Under the pieces are notes generated by a model. The model did no database searches and was not told the DNA's origin. It saw only the letters and a program-made list of their open reading frames with translations. A program made the translations under genes and the position numbers. Below are positions 1 to 8,242 of a stretch of 64,000 nucleotides of DNA, in pieces. Every line of letters begins with the position of its first letter. Positions within the stretch are counted from its first letter, which is position 1. This DNA is from Gracilibacillus salinarum (lineage in GTDB: Bacteria; Bacillota; Bacilli; Bacillales; Amphibacillaceae): NCBI RefSeq assembly GCF_022919575.1, contig NZ_CP095071.1, positions 1,054,001 to 1,118,000 of the forward strand, in the 5' to 3' direction.

Positions 1-254
1 GGAGAGGAAATGTCGTTGGAAGCAGATTGGTTAGCTTCCACACTTTTAACAGAGGTCTCCTTATTAAGTTCCGGGTGCTGTGATTTCGAAAGCTGAAAAA
101 CAAAATTTGTATATTTGGTTTGATCCTGATGCTCAAAAGCTACATGATCTGATGCCGCAACATAGTTCGTTTCTTTATGATCAAAATAAATGAACAATAC
201 CATTGACCATACACTAAGTGTAACGACAGCTAATGCCGAAAGCAGCCACTTCAT
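1..254 (-). CDS. membrane-anchored hypothetical protein, C-terminus off window
   Basis: Reading frame open from an ATG at 254 to the left edge, so only the first ~84 residues are visible. It begins MKWLLSALAVVTLSVWSMVL, a single hydrophobic segment (about residues 3-23), followed by a polar, Ser/Asn/Glu-rich stretch with no cysteine lipobox; it looks like a bitopic membrane protein facing outward. A good ribosome site (AAAGGTGG) lies 7 bases before the ATG. It starts 20 bp after the ezrA stop on the same strand, so it is probably cotranscribed with ezrA. I do not recognise the family. In B. subtilis the gene on this side of ezrA is the transporter braB, which this is not. Confidence 0.6.
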   Translation of the reverse strand, partial: MKWLLSALAVVTLSVWSMVLFIYFDHKETNYVAASDHVAFEHQDQTKYTNFVFQLSKSQHPELNKETSVKSVEANQSASNDISS

Positions 255-274
255 CCAATCTCCACCTTTATGCG

Positions 275-1984
275 CTAGTTAGCCATCTGTTGAAATGCCT
301 GATCCATTTTCTCGATTTTCTCCATCGCATTCGGATCCACTTCTTCTAATGCTTTGACCGCGGTTTCCAACGCATTTTCGTATTTGTAATCCCTAAACAG
401 TTGCTCCGCTTCTGATAGCTGTGCAGAAAGAATAGGGTGAGAACTGCGATATCGATTGCCAAATTGAATGGCAAGTTCTACAAGTCTCGCCTGGTCCAAC
501 AGTAGATTAGTTTGATTGACAAAATGATCCACTGATTTATTCGCCTCTGTAATACTATGCTGAACTTTGCCCATATCTAATGGGTGCTTCTGGAGGTGCT
601 GCAATACCATTTCACACTTATCTGTCGATTCGTCTAATGCATTGACGATGAAAGAAGGCACACCAGGAATATTGCTTTTTTGCAATTGCTTACTCGTGTA
701 AATAAGCTGTTTCTTTAATTCAGTGATTTTTTCTTTCGCTTCCATCTCATCTTTACGTAAATCAGAAATTTGTGATTGAAAGTCTTGCTGTGCTTGATTA
801 AGCTTTTCCAATTCCTCGGATAAAGTATCCAACTTATCCTTAATTTCTAAATGGTTTGCTTTTTTGTCGATATAATCCTGTTCAATTTGATCAAATTGAT
901 TTTCGACTTTTTCCAGCCATTTCTCTACACTTAAGAACATTTCTAATTCGGACTCTTCAAGAAAATAGGTTTGTTGAAGCTCTTGAATCTGCTCTTTTGT
1001 AGTAGCGACTTCTTCTTGGATATCAGCTAGCTGCTGTTTCACATTAGGGAGATGACTCTCCACGATCGATTTAGACTTCGCTTCTTTTTCTAACAGCTGG
1101 AACATTTCATTGATGCGATCTTCCATCTGTTCTAATGATTCTTCGATTGTGTCTATCTCACCATTTTCCAACTGCTTAATTGCGTTTTTCAACATCGTTT
1201 CATATTGTTTCAATTCCTTCTCGAAACCGAATTGCTGAACACGATAGCCCTCTTTTTCCATTTCTGCCATTCCACGCAATAAATCTTTCATTAATTCAGG
1301 GATGAGCTGTTTACTTTGACGGTAAATTGTCGGGAAGGACGTAATCTTTTCTTCTATTGTTTCGAGTTCTTCTTTTAACGACTGAATCAGACCTTGTGCT
1401 TCAATATAGTTACCTTCACTTGTTAATACAGCATACTCTGTCAGTCTTTTTTCCATCTTCGTTAATTCTGATTCGAAGACAATTTCAGCTCTTCCGTATT
1501 GCGTCCGGTTATGTAAAAGGTGTTTCTTCAATTCTTTGATCTGTGGTTCCAATTCTTCTAATTCTTGACGGGTATATTTCTCTGAATCAAGTAAATAATC
1601 CAGTTCCTTATACATTTCTTCAATATTCTTCTCGATTGCCTGCAATGCATCTGTTACATGCTGAAGGTTCTTTCTGGATGCTTTGATTCGAAACTTATCT
1701 GCTGCTTCCTCTGCATCTAACAAATATTCCTCCATATCTGGCAGATCGCGAGTAAGTATCATATCCCAGTTATCCTTCCATCGCTCAAAATTGACCTGGG
1801 TCTCACCCGACAGATTTAACTTCTTTACTTTAGCCAGTTCTTCTGTCACATTCCGGTGCATGATTTCCATTTTCCATGCTTCCAGTCGGTCAACTTGATC
1901 ATAGACCTTTTTCCTAAAGATCAGTCCGATAATCAATAATGCGATAATAACAAGAATTCCGCCGATCACGAATTCCAACAACAT
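275..1984 (-). CDS. ezrA: septation ring formation regulator EzrA
   Basis: 569 residues against about 562 for B. subtilis EzrA. One N-terminal transmembrane helix (residues ~4-23) is followed directly by a charged RKK stop-transfer and then a cytoplasmic domain of almost continuous coiled coil, rich in Glu, Lys, Leu and Gln. EzrA sits at the membrane, binds FtsZ, limits Z-ring assembly away from mid-cell and helps recruit PBP1 to the septum (family knowledge). The start at 1984 has an AAGGAGG ribosome site about 7 bases upstream. The gene runs divergently from the GAF reductase gene at 2229 and is followed after 20 bp by a small membrane protein gene. Confidence 0.95.
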   Translation of the reverse strand: MLLEFVIGGILVIIALLIIGLIFRKKVYDQVDRLEAWKMEIMHRNVTEELAKVKKLNLSGETQVNFERWKDNWDMILTRDLPDMEEYLLDAEEAADKFRIKASRKNLQHVTDALQAIEKNIEEMYKELDYLLDSEKYTRQELEELEPQIKELKKHLLHNRTQYGRAEIVFESELTKMEKRLTEYAVLTSEGNYIEAQGLIQSLKEELETIEEKITSFPTIYRQSKQLIPELMKDLLRGMAEMEKEGYRVQQFGFEKELKQYETMLKNAIKQLENGEIDTIEESLEQMEDRINEMFQLLEKEAKSKSIVESHLPNVKQQLADIQEEVATTKEQIQELQQTYFLEESELEMFLSVEKWLEKVENQFDQIEQDYIDKKANHLEIKDKLDTLSEELEKLNQAQQDFQSQISDLRKDEMEAKEKITELKKQLIYTSKQLQKSNIPGVPSFIVNALDESTDKCEMVLQHLQKHPLDMGKVQHSITEANKSVDHFVNQTNLLLDQARLVELAIQFGNRYRSSHPILSAQLSEAEQLFRDYKYENALETAVKALEEVDPNAMEKIEKMDQAFQQMAN

Positions 1985-2155
1985 AAGTAATCCTCCTTCA
2001 AAAACACCCGATAACTTTCCATTTATCTAGTAAGATAAACACGTCTATATGATTACTTGTTATGATACCATGTTTCTATGGCTTTTTGCTAAGAATTTTA
2101 CTATTTTTTGAATATTTTTATCGAATAAAGCATATTTTTAGCAAAGCTTGAACAT

Positions 2156-2184
2156 TTGTCACACTAATCAATCTATTGTATGAT
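2156..2184 (+). promoter_or_regulatory. SigA promoter of the GAF reductase gene
   Basis: TTGTCA (2156-2161), 17 bp spacer, TATGAT (2179-2184), 45 bp before the start codon at 2229. Confidence 0.75.
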
Positions 2185-2228
2185 TAAAAAAATTCATAAA
2201 AAACTATCCATCAAGGGAGTGGGAGTAC

Positions 2229-2708
2229 ATGTTTGAAACCAAAAATTATCAAGGCAACAAAGAACAAAACTACCCGATTGTGATTAAACAATTAGACGCA
2301 TTACTACAGGATGAGCCGGATGTTATCGCTAATCTATCTAATGCATCGGCATTATTGAATCAATTCTTAAATGATGTGAACTGGGTAGGCTTTTATTTAT
2401 GGAAAGAAGACGAACTTGTATTAGGACCATTCCAAGGCTTACCGGCCTGTGTTCGTATTAAGAGCGGAAAAGGTGTCTGCGGAACCGCTGTATCTGACAG
2501 ACAAACACAATTGGTTGCGGATGTACATCAGTTCCCTGGTCACATTGCATGTGATGCAGCCAGTCAGTCTGAGATTGTCGTTCCAATTTTGAAGGATGGC
2601 GAAATCTTCGGTGTATTAGATATCGATAGTCCTAGTAAAAACCGCTTTGATGAAACAGATAAGCAATATTTAGAGCAATTCGTTCAAACATTAGAGAAAT
2701 ATATCTAA
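2229..2708 (+). CDS. msrC: free methionine-(R)-sulfoxide reductase (GAF domain)
   Basis: 159-residue single GAF-domain protein of the fRMsr family (YtsP in B. subtilis). It reduces free L-methionine-(R)-sulfoxide to methionine in the cytoplasm using thioredoxin-type electrons. The three family cysteines are all present: Cys74 (LPACVRI), Cys84 (GKGVCGTA) and Cys108 (GHIACDA), matching the 84/94/118 trio of the E. coli enzyme. The NWVGFYL segment near residue 51 is also typical. The ATG at 2229 is preceded by GGGAGTGG. It is monocistronic and lies directly upstream of rpsD, as ytsP does in B. subtilis with one gene between. Confidence 0.93.
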   Translation: MFETKNYQGNKEQNYPIVIKQLDALLQDEPDVIANLSNASALLNQFLNDVNWVGFYLWKEDELVLGPFQGLPACVRIKSGKGVCGTAVSDRQTQLVADVHQFPGHIACDAASQSEIVVPILKDGEIFGVLDIDSPSKNRFDETDKQYLEQFVQTLEKYI

Positions 2709-2725
2709 AGTAAAGGAAGTTGCTG

Positions 2726-2754
2726 TTGACATTCAACTCCTAACATCATATAAT
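2726..2754 (+). promoter_or_regulatory. SigA promoter of rpsD
   Basis: Perfect TTGACA (2726-2731) and TATAAT (2749-2754) with 17 bp between; it precedes a ~185 nt leader. Confidence 0.9.
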
Positions 2755-2761
2755 GAACTTT

Positions 2762-2935
2762 GTGTAAAAAAGGTAGCCTATGTGAACCGCTAGCTGACTA
2801 TTTTGTTCCTTACCTGTTTAAACAGTAAGGTGTATCCTGTAACTCTCTGCTACTAGGGCGAAGATGCATGAATACAAAATAGCTGTTATGTGAGGGACAC
2901 ACTGTCTTATTTTATGCAAATTTCATATATAAAGG
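2762..2935 (+). ncRNA. ribosomal protein S4 autoregulatory mRNA leader
   Basis: Long untranslated leader between the rpsD promoter and its ribosome site. It contains a strong hairpin around 2811-2832 (CCTTAC...GTAAGG enclosing CTGTT/AACAG) and a long-range complement CTATTTTGT (about 2797-2805) with ACAAAATAG (about 2874-2882) closing a multi-branched fold. In Bacilli S4 represses its own synthesis by binding such a leader. Position and pairing fit; the pseudoknot was not modelled. Confidence 0.7.
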
Positions 2936-2947
2936 AGAAGATGCACT

Positions 2948-3550
2948 ATGGCTCGCTATACAGGTTCTGTATGGAAAAAGTCTCGTCGTCTTGGTATCTC
3001 GTTAACAGGTACTGGTAAGGAGTTAGACAAACGTCCTTACGCACCAGGTCAACACGGACCTAATCAACGTCGTAAACTATCAGAATATGGTTTACAATTA
3101 CAAGAAAAACAAAAATTACGTTTCATGTACGGAGTGACTGAACGTCAATTCCGTAACCTATTTGATCGTGCTGCTAAGATCAAAGGTATTCACGGTGAAA
3201 ACTTCATGGTTCTTCTTGAAACTCGTTTAGATAACCTTGTTTACCGTTCAGGTCTTGCTCGTACTCGTCGTCAAGCACGTCAATTAGTAAACCATGGTCA
3301 CATTACAGTAGATGGCGGACGCGTTGATATCCCATCTTACCAAATCAAACCTGGTCAAGTAATCGGTGTTCGTGAAAAATCTCAAAGCCTTGACATCATC
3401 AAGGAAGCTATTGAGGCTAACACATTCACACCTGAATACGTAACTTTTGACGAAGACAAACTAGAAGGTACTTTCACTCGCTTACCAGAGCGTTCTGAAT
3501 TACCAGCTGAAATCAACGAAGCTCTTATTGTTGAATTCTACTCTCGTTAA
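2948..3550 (+). CDS. rpsD: 30S ribosomal protein S4
   Basis: 200 residues, the exact B. subtilis length. It begins [19 protein letters not shown] and carries the S4 RNA-binding domain around residues 92-150 ([20 protein letters not shown]). S4 is a primary 16S rRNA-binding protein that nucleates 30S assembly. The ribosome site AAAGGAGA lies 8 bases upstream. Codon use is strongly biased, as expected for a highly expressed gene. It is transcribed alone, from its own leader-regulated promoter to a strong terminator. Confidence 0.98.
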   Translation: MARYTGSVWKKSRRLGISLTGTGKELDKRPYAPGQHGPNQRRKLSEYGLQLQEKQKLRFMYGVTERQFRNLFDRAAKIKGIHGENFMVLLETRLDNLVYRSGLARTRRQARQLVNHGHITVDGGRVDIPSYQIKPGQVIGVREKSQSLDIIKEAIEANTFTPEYVTFDEDKLEGTFTRLPERSELPAEINEALIVEFYSR

Positions 3551-3580
3551 TTTCAGAGCATATTCGTTAAAAATGTTAAA

Positions 3581-3624
3581 AAACCTGGAATCCTTGATTT
3601 TTCAAGAATTCCAGGTTTTTTTGT
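3581..3624 (+). terminator. rpsD terminator
   Basis: Long hairpin AACCTGGAAT...ATTCCAGGTT with a short TTTTTC loop, then TTTTTTTG. Confidence 0.9.
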
Positions 3625-3636
3625 TAGAACTAATAT

Positions 3637-3815
3637 ATCTCTATGAATGAAATGATTTACTAGTTCACCCGATCCTAACTGACAACATATTAATGTTAGT
3701 AGATACTAACCAAGCATCCGCCTTGAGAGATCTATTGTGCTAGGATACCTCTGTCCAACCACTTCACGTCCCGTGGAAGTCTTACAGACGGTTAGCACCG
3801 TGATAAACTTCGGCT
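3637..3815. repeat. decayed copy of dispersed repeat A joined to a half copy of repeat C
   Basis: The 250 bp between the rpsD terminator and the next gene has no coding signal. About 3738-3771 (GCTAGGATACC...GTCCAACCACTT) is the reverse complement of the right inner arm of repeat A at 14163-14194. 3773-3808 (GGAAGTCTTACAGACGGTTA and on) matches the right half of the hairpin at 32058-32127. Confidence 0.6.
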
Positions 3816-3867
3816 TTTTTGATCGAAATTACCTTACTTTTTCAACATACATAAACCCACTGTACTG

Positions 3868-4308
3868 TCACCTGATTTTATTCCATCTGCTCACTAAATA
3901 AACAACTACCACGAAAGAAAGAACCATACAGTACGTATAAACATTCAAATAAATCGTATTCGTGTACTGATTCAGCCAACTGTAACGATAAATGCGTGAA
4001 TTTTCCGCATCTGGCGGCCCACCCAATTGTCCTACCAGATCCATGACGAACAGGTATTCAAAATATGAAGAAATCATTATGACAACTATTGCTATCGCAA
4101 ATAACAGTCGTTTATTTTTGCCAATCCATCTTTTTTCTTTCATGAATTTTATTAGTTCCAAAATAAACAAAACCAATAATAAAATACCAGTGAAGACAAA
4201 AATAATCCCTAAATTCCCATTACCAGAAATGACTTCTGGTTCGATCGTAAATAATTTGACAAGGAAAAGGTTAACCATATTACAGCAAAAATACAGAAAC
4301 AACCGCAT
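3868..4308 (-). CDS. hypothetical four-helix membrane protein
   Basis: 146 residues with four predicted transmembrane helices at about residues 2-22, 35-55, 68-90 and 117-138, and almost no extramembrane domain. The family is unrecognised. The start is ATG 4308: an AGGAGGG ribosome site sits 6 bases before it, better than an in-frame TTG at 4326. It lies downstream of the GH3 gene on the same strand, with a weak hairpin between, so cotranscription with the glycan locus is possible but unproven. A reading frame on the opposite strand here (3992-4399) has no ribosome site and is not believed. Confidence 0.55.
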   Translation of the reverse strand: MRLFLYFCCNMVNLFLVKLFTIEPEVISGNGNLGIIFVFTGILLLVLFILELIKFMKEKRWIGKNKRLLFAIAIVVIMISSYFEYLFVMDLVGQLGGPPDAENSRIYRYSWLNQYTNTIYLNVYTYCMVLSFVVVVYLVSRWNKIR

Positions 4309-4457
4309 AAGCTGCCCTCCTATCAAAATCTTAATATCATCCAGTACATTATTAACATTTTTTTCTAGTCTCTTTAAACTTAACGAAAGTTACGCATGAA
4401 AGCAATATATTTTTTTCTTCAATCAACTCTTGAAGTAGCTAGGATTACGAACGATAA

Positions 4458-4497
4458 AAGGAGCCACCCAGGCAACTATACCGGCAGCTCCTTATAT
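4458..4497 (-). terminator. probable terminator of the GH3 gene
   Basis: On the minus strand AAGGAGC ... GCTCCTT followed by TTATCG; short stem and weak T-run. Confidence 0.5.
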
Positions 4498-4502
4498 TTG
4501 TG

Positions 4503-6656
4503 TTATTTTAACGTGAAAGATTCTCCGCTATCCACCAAACTATTACTTCCTACATATACAATAAACTCTCCAGGATCACTCTTGTATGTCATATCGGAAT
4601 GATAATAACGAAGGTCTTTTTCTGTCAGAACAAAGGTAACTTCTTTTTCCTCACCGGAATGAAACTCCACCTTTTGGAATTCCTTTAGTTCTTTCACCGG
4701 ACGAACGACCTCACCAAAGACATCCTGTACATATAACTGTACCACTTCTTTCCCCGCAATTGCTCCAGTATTTTTAACGGGAACAGTGATTTTTAATTCA
4801 GCATCCTGGGTCAAAACATTTGTTGAGAGCTGCACGTCGCCATATTGAAAGCTCGTATAGCTTAGACCGTATCCAAATGGGAACAGCGGTCCATTTGGGC
4901 TGTCCAAATATTGTGACACGTACCTCTCCTGTGCATCCGGCGCTCCTTTCGGCCTTCCTGTTGAATAATGGTTGTAATAGACCGGTATTTGACCTGCTGA
5001 GTGCGGAATCGACATCGATAATTTTCCGGAAAAGTTCTCATCACCAAAGATCAAATCCGCAATCGCCTGTCCTCCTTCTGTTCCAGGGAACCAGGCTTCC
5101 ACGACAGCATCTGAATTTTCGATAACTCCACGTAAGTCCAGAGGTCGACCATTAAATAAAACGGTGACAATTGGTTTGCCTATTTTTTTTAGTTCTTTGA
5201 TCAAACTTAATTGTGGTTCTGGCAATTTAATGTTGGTTCGCGAGCCTGCTTCACCGCTCATAAGCGGGTCTTCTCCTACTGCTACAATAACTACATCCGC
5301 CTGAGTCGCTGCTTGTTGCGCATCCTCAAAACCATTTTCTATTTTTTCCTGAATACTACAGCCCTCTATGCACGATACTTCATTTTCAGATTTACTTCGA
5401 ATCGCTTGTAACATTGTTACGGAATCGTCTTTCGATCCTAACCAAGACCATTGTCCCAGGATATTTCCGTTGTCAGCATAAGGACCGATAAGCGCTACTT
5501 TTTGGGTGCAGTCCAATGGGAGGATCTGTTCATTTTTTAGTAAAACGGTTGATTCAACTGCTAGTTCCCTCGCAGATGCACGGTGCTGACCTGATAGGAT
5601 TATTTCTTTTTCTAATTGTTCATCAGCTCCTCTGTAAGGATTTTCGAATAAGCCTAACTCCTCTTTTAACTTTAAAATCCGAAACACCGCTTCATCAATG
5701 ACCGTTTCCGACAGCATGCCATTTTCGACATATTCTTTTAAATAACTAGAATAACAGTCTGTCATCATTTCTATATCCGTTCCAGCGAGAACCGCCTTGA
5801 GACCGGCATCTCCTTTATCTACTGCAACACCATGTGCGATTAATTCTTTGACAGCACCCCAATCAGAAATGACTACTCCATCAAATTGCCATTGATCACG
5901 CAACACCCCTCTCATTAAAGGATGATTCGCTGTTGCTGGAATACCATCAATAATATTAAAAGAAGACATCACCATTTTACAACCTTGATCCAATGCTGCT
6001 TTATAAGCCGGCAAATAGAACTCGTGCAACTGTCGATCAGACATATTAACTGTATTGTAATCACGTCCTCCCTCAGCTGCGCCATAACCGGCAAAATGTT
6101 TCACACATGCTGCCACTCGTTTCACGTCATTCGTTACATCCTCTCCTTGAAAACCGCGGACTTGTGCTTTGGCAAACAAACTGTTCAACAAAGGATCCTC
6201 TCCTGTTGTTTCTGTTACACGCCCCCACCTTGGATCCCTTACTAAATCTACCATCGGGGCAAAAGTAACGTGAATACCTGATACAGCTGATTCCAAAGCT
6301 GCAATTCGTGCACTGTCTTCCGCAAGCTCAAGATTCCAAGAGCAACCAATCGCTAACGGAATAGGAAAGATGGTTTTATAACCATGGACCACATCAGACA
6401 TAAACAAAAGTGGTATGCCGAGACGATTTTCCGCTAAGTGTTTCTTTTGAATAGACTTTATATTTCTCGCTCCAGATGCACCGAGTACGGAACCTGCATT
6501 CCGTATATTATCATCTTCTATTTCCATATTCATCATCGGTCCCGTAATAGCTCCCGCATCCTCCGCCCCTTTAAAAAAAGGAGCGGCTAATTGAGTTAAT
6601 TGATCAATTTTCTCTTGTAAGGTCATTTCTCCTATTAGATGTTGGATGTTTTTCAT
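4503..6656 (-). CDS. glycoside hydrolase family 3 beta-glycosidase (BglX type)
   Basis: 717 residues with complete GH3 architecture: N-terminal (beta/alpha)8 domain to about residue 330, alpha/beta sandwich to about 590, C-terminal fibronectin III-like domain to the end. The family motif KHFAGYG is at 186-192 and the catalytic nucleophile is Asp265 in VISDWGA. VGEDPLMSGEAGSR in the second domain supplies the likely acid/base Glu. There is no signal peptide, so it acts in the cytoplasm on imported oligosaccharides, releasing terminal beta-linked sugars; exact sugar specificity cannot be read. A GGAGGAGG ribosome site precedes ATG 6656. It is divergent from the sugar importer and shares its operator type. 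Confidence 0.93.
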   Translation of the reverse strand: MKNIQHLIGEMTLQEKIDQLTQLAAPFFKGAEDAGAITGPMMNMEIEDDNIRNAGSVLGASGARNIKSIQKKHLAENRLGIPLLFMSDVVHGYKTIFPIPLAIGCSWNLELAEDSARIAALESAVSGIHVTFAPMVDLVRDPRWGRVTETTGEDPLLNSLFAKAQVRGFQGEDVTNDVKRVAACVKHFAGYGAAEGGRDYNTVNMSDRQLHEFYLPAYKAALDQGCKMVMSSFNIIDGIPATANHPLMRGVLRDQWQFDGVVISDWGAVKELIAHGVAVDKGDAGLKAVLAGTDIEMMTDCYSSYLKEYVENGMLSETVIDEAVFRILKLKEELGLFENPYRGADEQLEKEIILSGQHRASARELAVESTVLLKNEQILPLDCTQKVALIGPYADNGNILGQWSWLGSKDDSVTMLQAIRSKSENEVSCIEGCSIQEKIENGFEDAQQAATQADVVIVAVGEDPLMSGEAGSRTNIKLPEPQLSLIKELKKIGKPIVTVLFNGRPLDLRGVIENSDAVVEAWFPGTEGGQAIADLIFGDENFSGKLSMSIPHSAGQIPVYYNHYSTGRPKGAPDAQERYVSQYLDSPNGPLFPFGYGLSYTSFQYGDVQLSTNVLTQDAELKITVPVKNTGAIAGKEVVQLYVQDVFGEVVRPVKELKEFQKVEFHSGEEKEVTFVLTEKDLRYYHSDMTYKSDPGEFIVYVGSNSLVDSGESFTLK

Positions 6657-6707
6657 CCTGGTACCTCCTCCAAAAAATCAATAAGTAATCCCTTTCATTC
6701 TATTACC

Positions 6708-6736
6708 ACTATAAAACATAAATTGAAACGTTTCAA
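6708..6736 (-). promoter_or_regulatory. SigA promoter of the GH3 gene
   Basis: Minus strand TTGAAA (6736-6731), 17 bp, TATAGT (6713-6708). The -35 box is one arm of the operator palindrome at 6723-6736. Confidence 0.75.
6723..6736. promoter_or_regulatory. LacI-family operator 1
   Basis: Perfect 14 bp palindrome TTGAAACGTTTCAA with central CG, typical of LacI-family sites. It overlaps the -35 box of the GH3 promoter, so binding would block transcription. Confidence 0.75.
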
Positions 6737-6819
6737 CATATGTTTGTAAAATTAATTAAATAATGAATAACAGTTAATACTTAATGTAATTCCCTTATAT
6801 TAATTTTTCCACAAAATAC

Positions 6820-6848
6820 TTGAAACCGATTACACCTTGTTTTATAAT
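6820..6848 (+). promoter_or_regulatory. SigA promoter of the sugar importer operon
   Basis: TTGAAA (6820-6825), 17 bp, TATAAT (6843-6848). The -35 box lies inside a cre site and an operator follows the -10. Confidence 0.85.
6821..6834. promoter_or_regulatory. cre site (CcpA catabolite repression)
   Basis: TGAAACCGATTACA matches the cre consensus TGWAANCGNTNWCA at every position. It overlaps the -35 box, predicting repression by CcpA, whose gene is at 26311-27312. Confidence 0.8.
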
Positions 6849-6855
6849 GAAGTCG

Positions 6856-6869
6856 TCGAAACGTTTCAA
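6856..6869. promoter_or_regulatory. LacI-family operator 2
   Basis: TCGAAACGTTTCAA shares its 10 bp GAAACGTTTC core and right flank with operator 1. It starts 8 bp after the -10 box, over the expected transcription start. Confidence 0.75.
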
Positions 6870-6948
6870 CAATCTGTTTGATGTTGAGGTGATAGTTCAA
6901 AGAGTAACTTGCATTATGTTCGAAAATATTTCAAGAGGAGTGATCAAA

Positions 6949-8181
6949 TTGTTAAGCACGACAAAGATGATGTTAATGTTGATGTTTGGTTCGCTTTTAC
7001 TGATTGTTGCATGTTCTAATGATACGGCATCTGAAGCAGGATCATCTGATGAAAATACGATTACTGTCTGGACAATGTCGAAAGCGTTAAAAGATTTTGT
7101 TCCACAATATGAGGAAGAATCTGGGGTCAACGTCGATGTCCAGGTCATTCCTTGGGATAATGCGCATGATAAGTTATTAACTGCTGTTGCTTCCGGTGAA
7201 GGTCCAGATGTCCTACAAATTGGGACCACATGGGTAGCAGAATTTGCGGAAGCTGGTACATTTCTTGATCTGACAGAATATCTTGATGATTATGATAACC
7301 TTGCTGATGACAATTTTTATGAAAGCGCTATTGGTACAACAAAATATAAAGAACAAACGATTGGGATCCCATGGTATGTCGATACAAGGGCATTATTCTA
7401 CCGTACAGATATTTTAGCAGATGTTGGTTATCCAGAAGGCCCTTCTACTTGGGAAGAAATGATTGATGCTTCAAAGCAGCTGGCAGCTCGCGGAGATGGC
7501 CAGTACGCCATTGATTTACCAACAACGGATCCACAGTTCCCCTTTATTTTGGCATGGGAACAAGGGTGGAATTATAAAATCGGAAACGGTGCAGACAACT
7601 TCCAATCACAAGGTTTTAAAGAAGCAATTGAATTACACCATTTATTCTATGAAGAAGAATTTTCCCAAACAGGCGAAGGTAAAGAATTCTTTCAAGCATT
7701 CTCTGATGGTTCTAAACCAATGTTTATTAGTGGTCCATGGGATATTGGCACGATCAAGGATCGCGCACCGGATATTGAAGGAAACTGGGATGTGCGTCTG
7801 ATGCCATCTGCAGAAAATAACAAATCAATGATGGGCGGAGCACACCTTTCTATTTTTCATAATTCTGAAAAGGTGGACAAGTCTCTTGATTTCATCAATT
7901 GGATGGCAGATCCAGATACTCAGGTGAAATGGTATAAAGCAAATAGTGAATTGCCTGCAAATTTAACTGCATGGGAAGATCCGGCACTATCTGATGATGA
8001 AATGGTTAGTACATTCGGTGAGCAATTAAAATCGACACAACCCTTACCATTAATTCCAGAATATGAACGTCTTGGCCAGGAAATTTTGACTTCATTAGAA
8101 GAAATTAATCGTGGTGGAGCGGATATTGATCAGACACTAGAGGAATTTCAGACAAAAGCTGCAGATATTTTAGACAGATAG
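6949..8181 (+). CDS. sugar ABC transporter substrate-binding lipoprotein
   Basis: Family 1 extracellular solute-binding protein, 410 residues from a TTG start at 6949 that has an AGAGGAG ribosome site 8 bases upstream. A longer open frame from 6820 starts inside the promoter and is not used. The N-terminus is a lipoprotein signal ending in the lipobox LIVAC, so the mature protein is lipid-anchored outside the membrane. Typical segments include NTITVWTMSKA and the WNYKIGNG/ISGPWDIG region. It should capture oligosaccharides and hand them to the two permeases downstream. First gene of the importer operon, 61 bp before the next gene. Confidence 0.92.
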   Translation: MLSTTKMMLMLMFGSLLLIVACSNDTASEAGSSDENTITVWTMSKALKDFVPQYEEESGVNVDVQVIPWDNAHDKLLTAVASGEGPDVLQIGTTWVAEFAEAGTFLDLTEYLDDYDNLADDNFYESAIGTTKYKEQTIGIPWYVDTRALFYRTDILADVGYPEGPSTWEEMIDASKQLAARGDGQYAIDLPTTDPQFPFILAWEQGWNYKIGNGADNFQSQGFKEAIELHHLFYEEEFSQTGEGKEFFQAFSDGSKPMFISGPWDIGTIKDRAPDIEGNWDVRLMPSAENNKSMMGGAHLSIFHNSEKVDKSLDFINWMADPDTQVKWYKANSELPANLTAWEDPALSDDEMVSTFGEQLKSTQPLPLIPEYERLGQEILTSLEEINRGGADIDQTLEEFQTKAADILDR

Positions 8182-8242
8182 CCCGGAAGATGCAAAGTGC
8201 CCCTTAGTACTTTCTGACAGTTCCACGAGAGGAGGATATCAA

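Noticed and set aside
3992..4399. 135-codon frame on the plus strand
   Set aside because: Antisense to the four-helix membrane protein gene, no ribosome site, composition of a shadow frame.
6820..6948. N-terminal extension of the solute-binding protein
   Set aside because: It would start inside the promoter and operators and hide the lipoprotein signal; the TTG at 6949 has a proper ribosome site.
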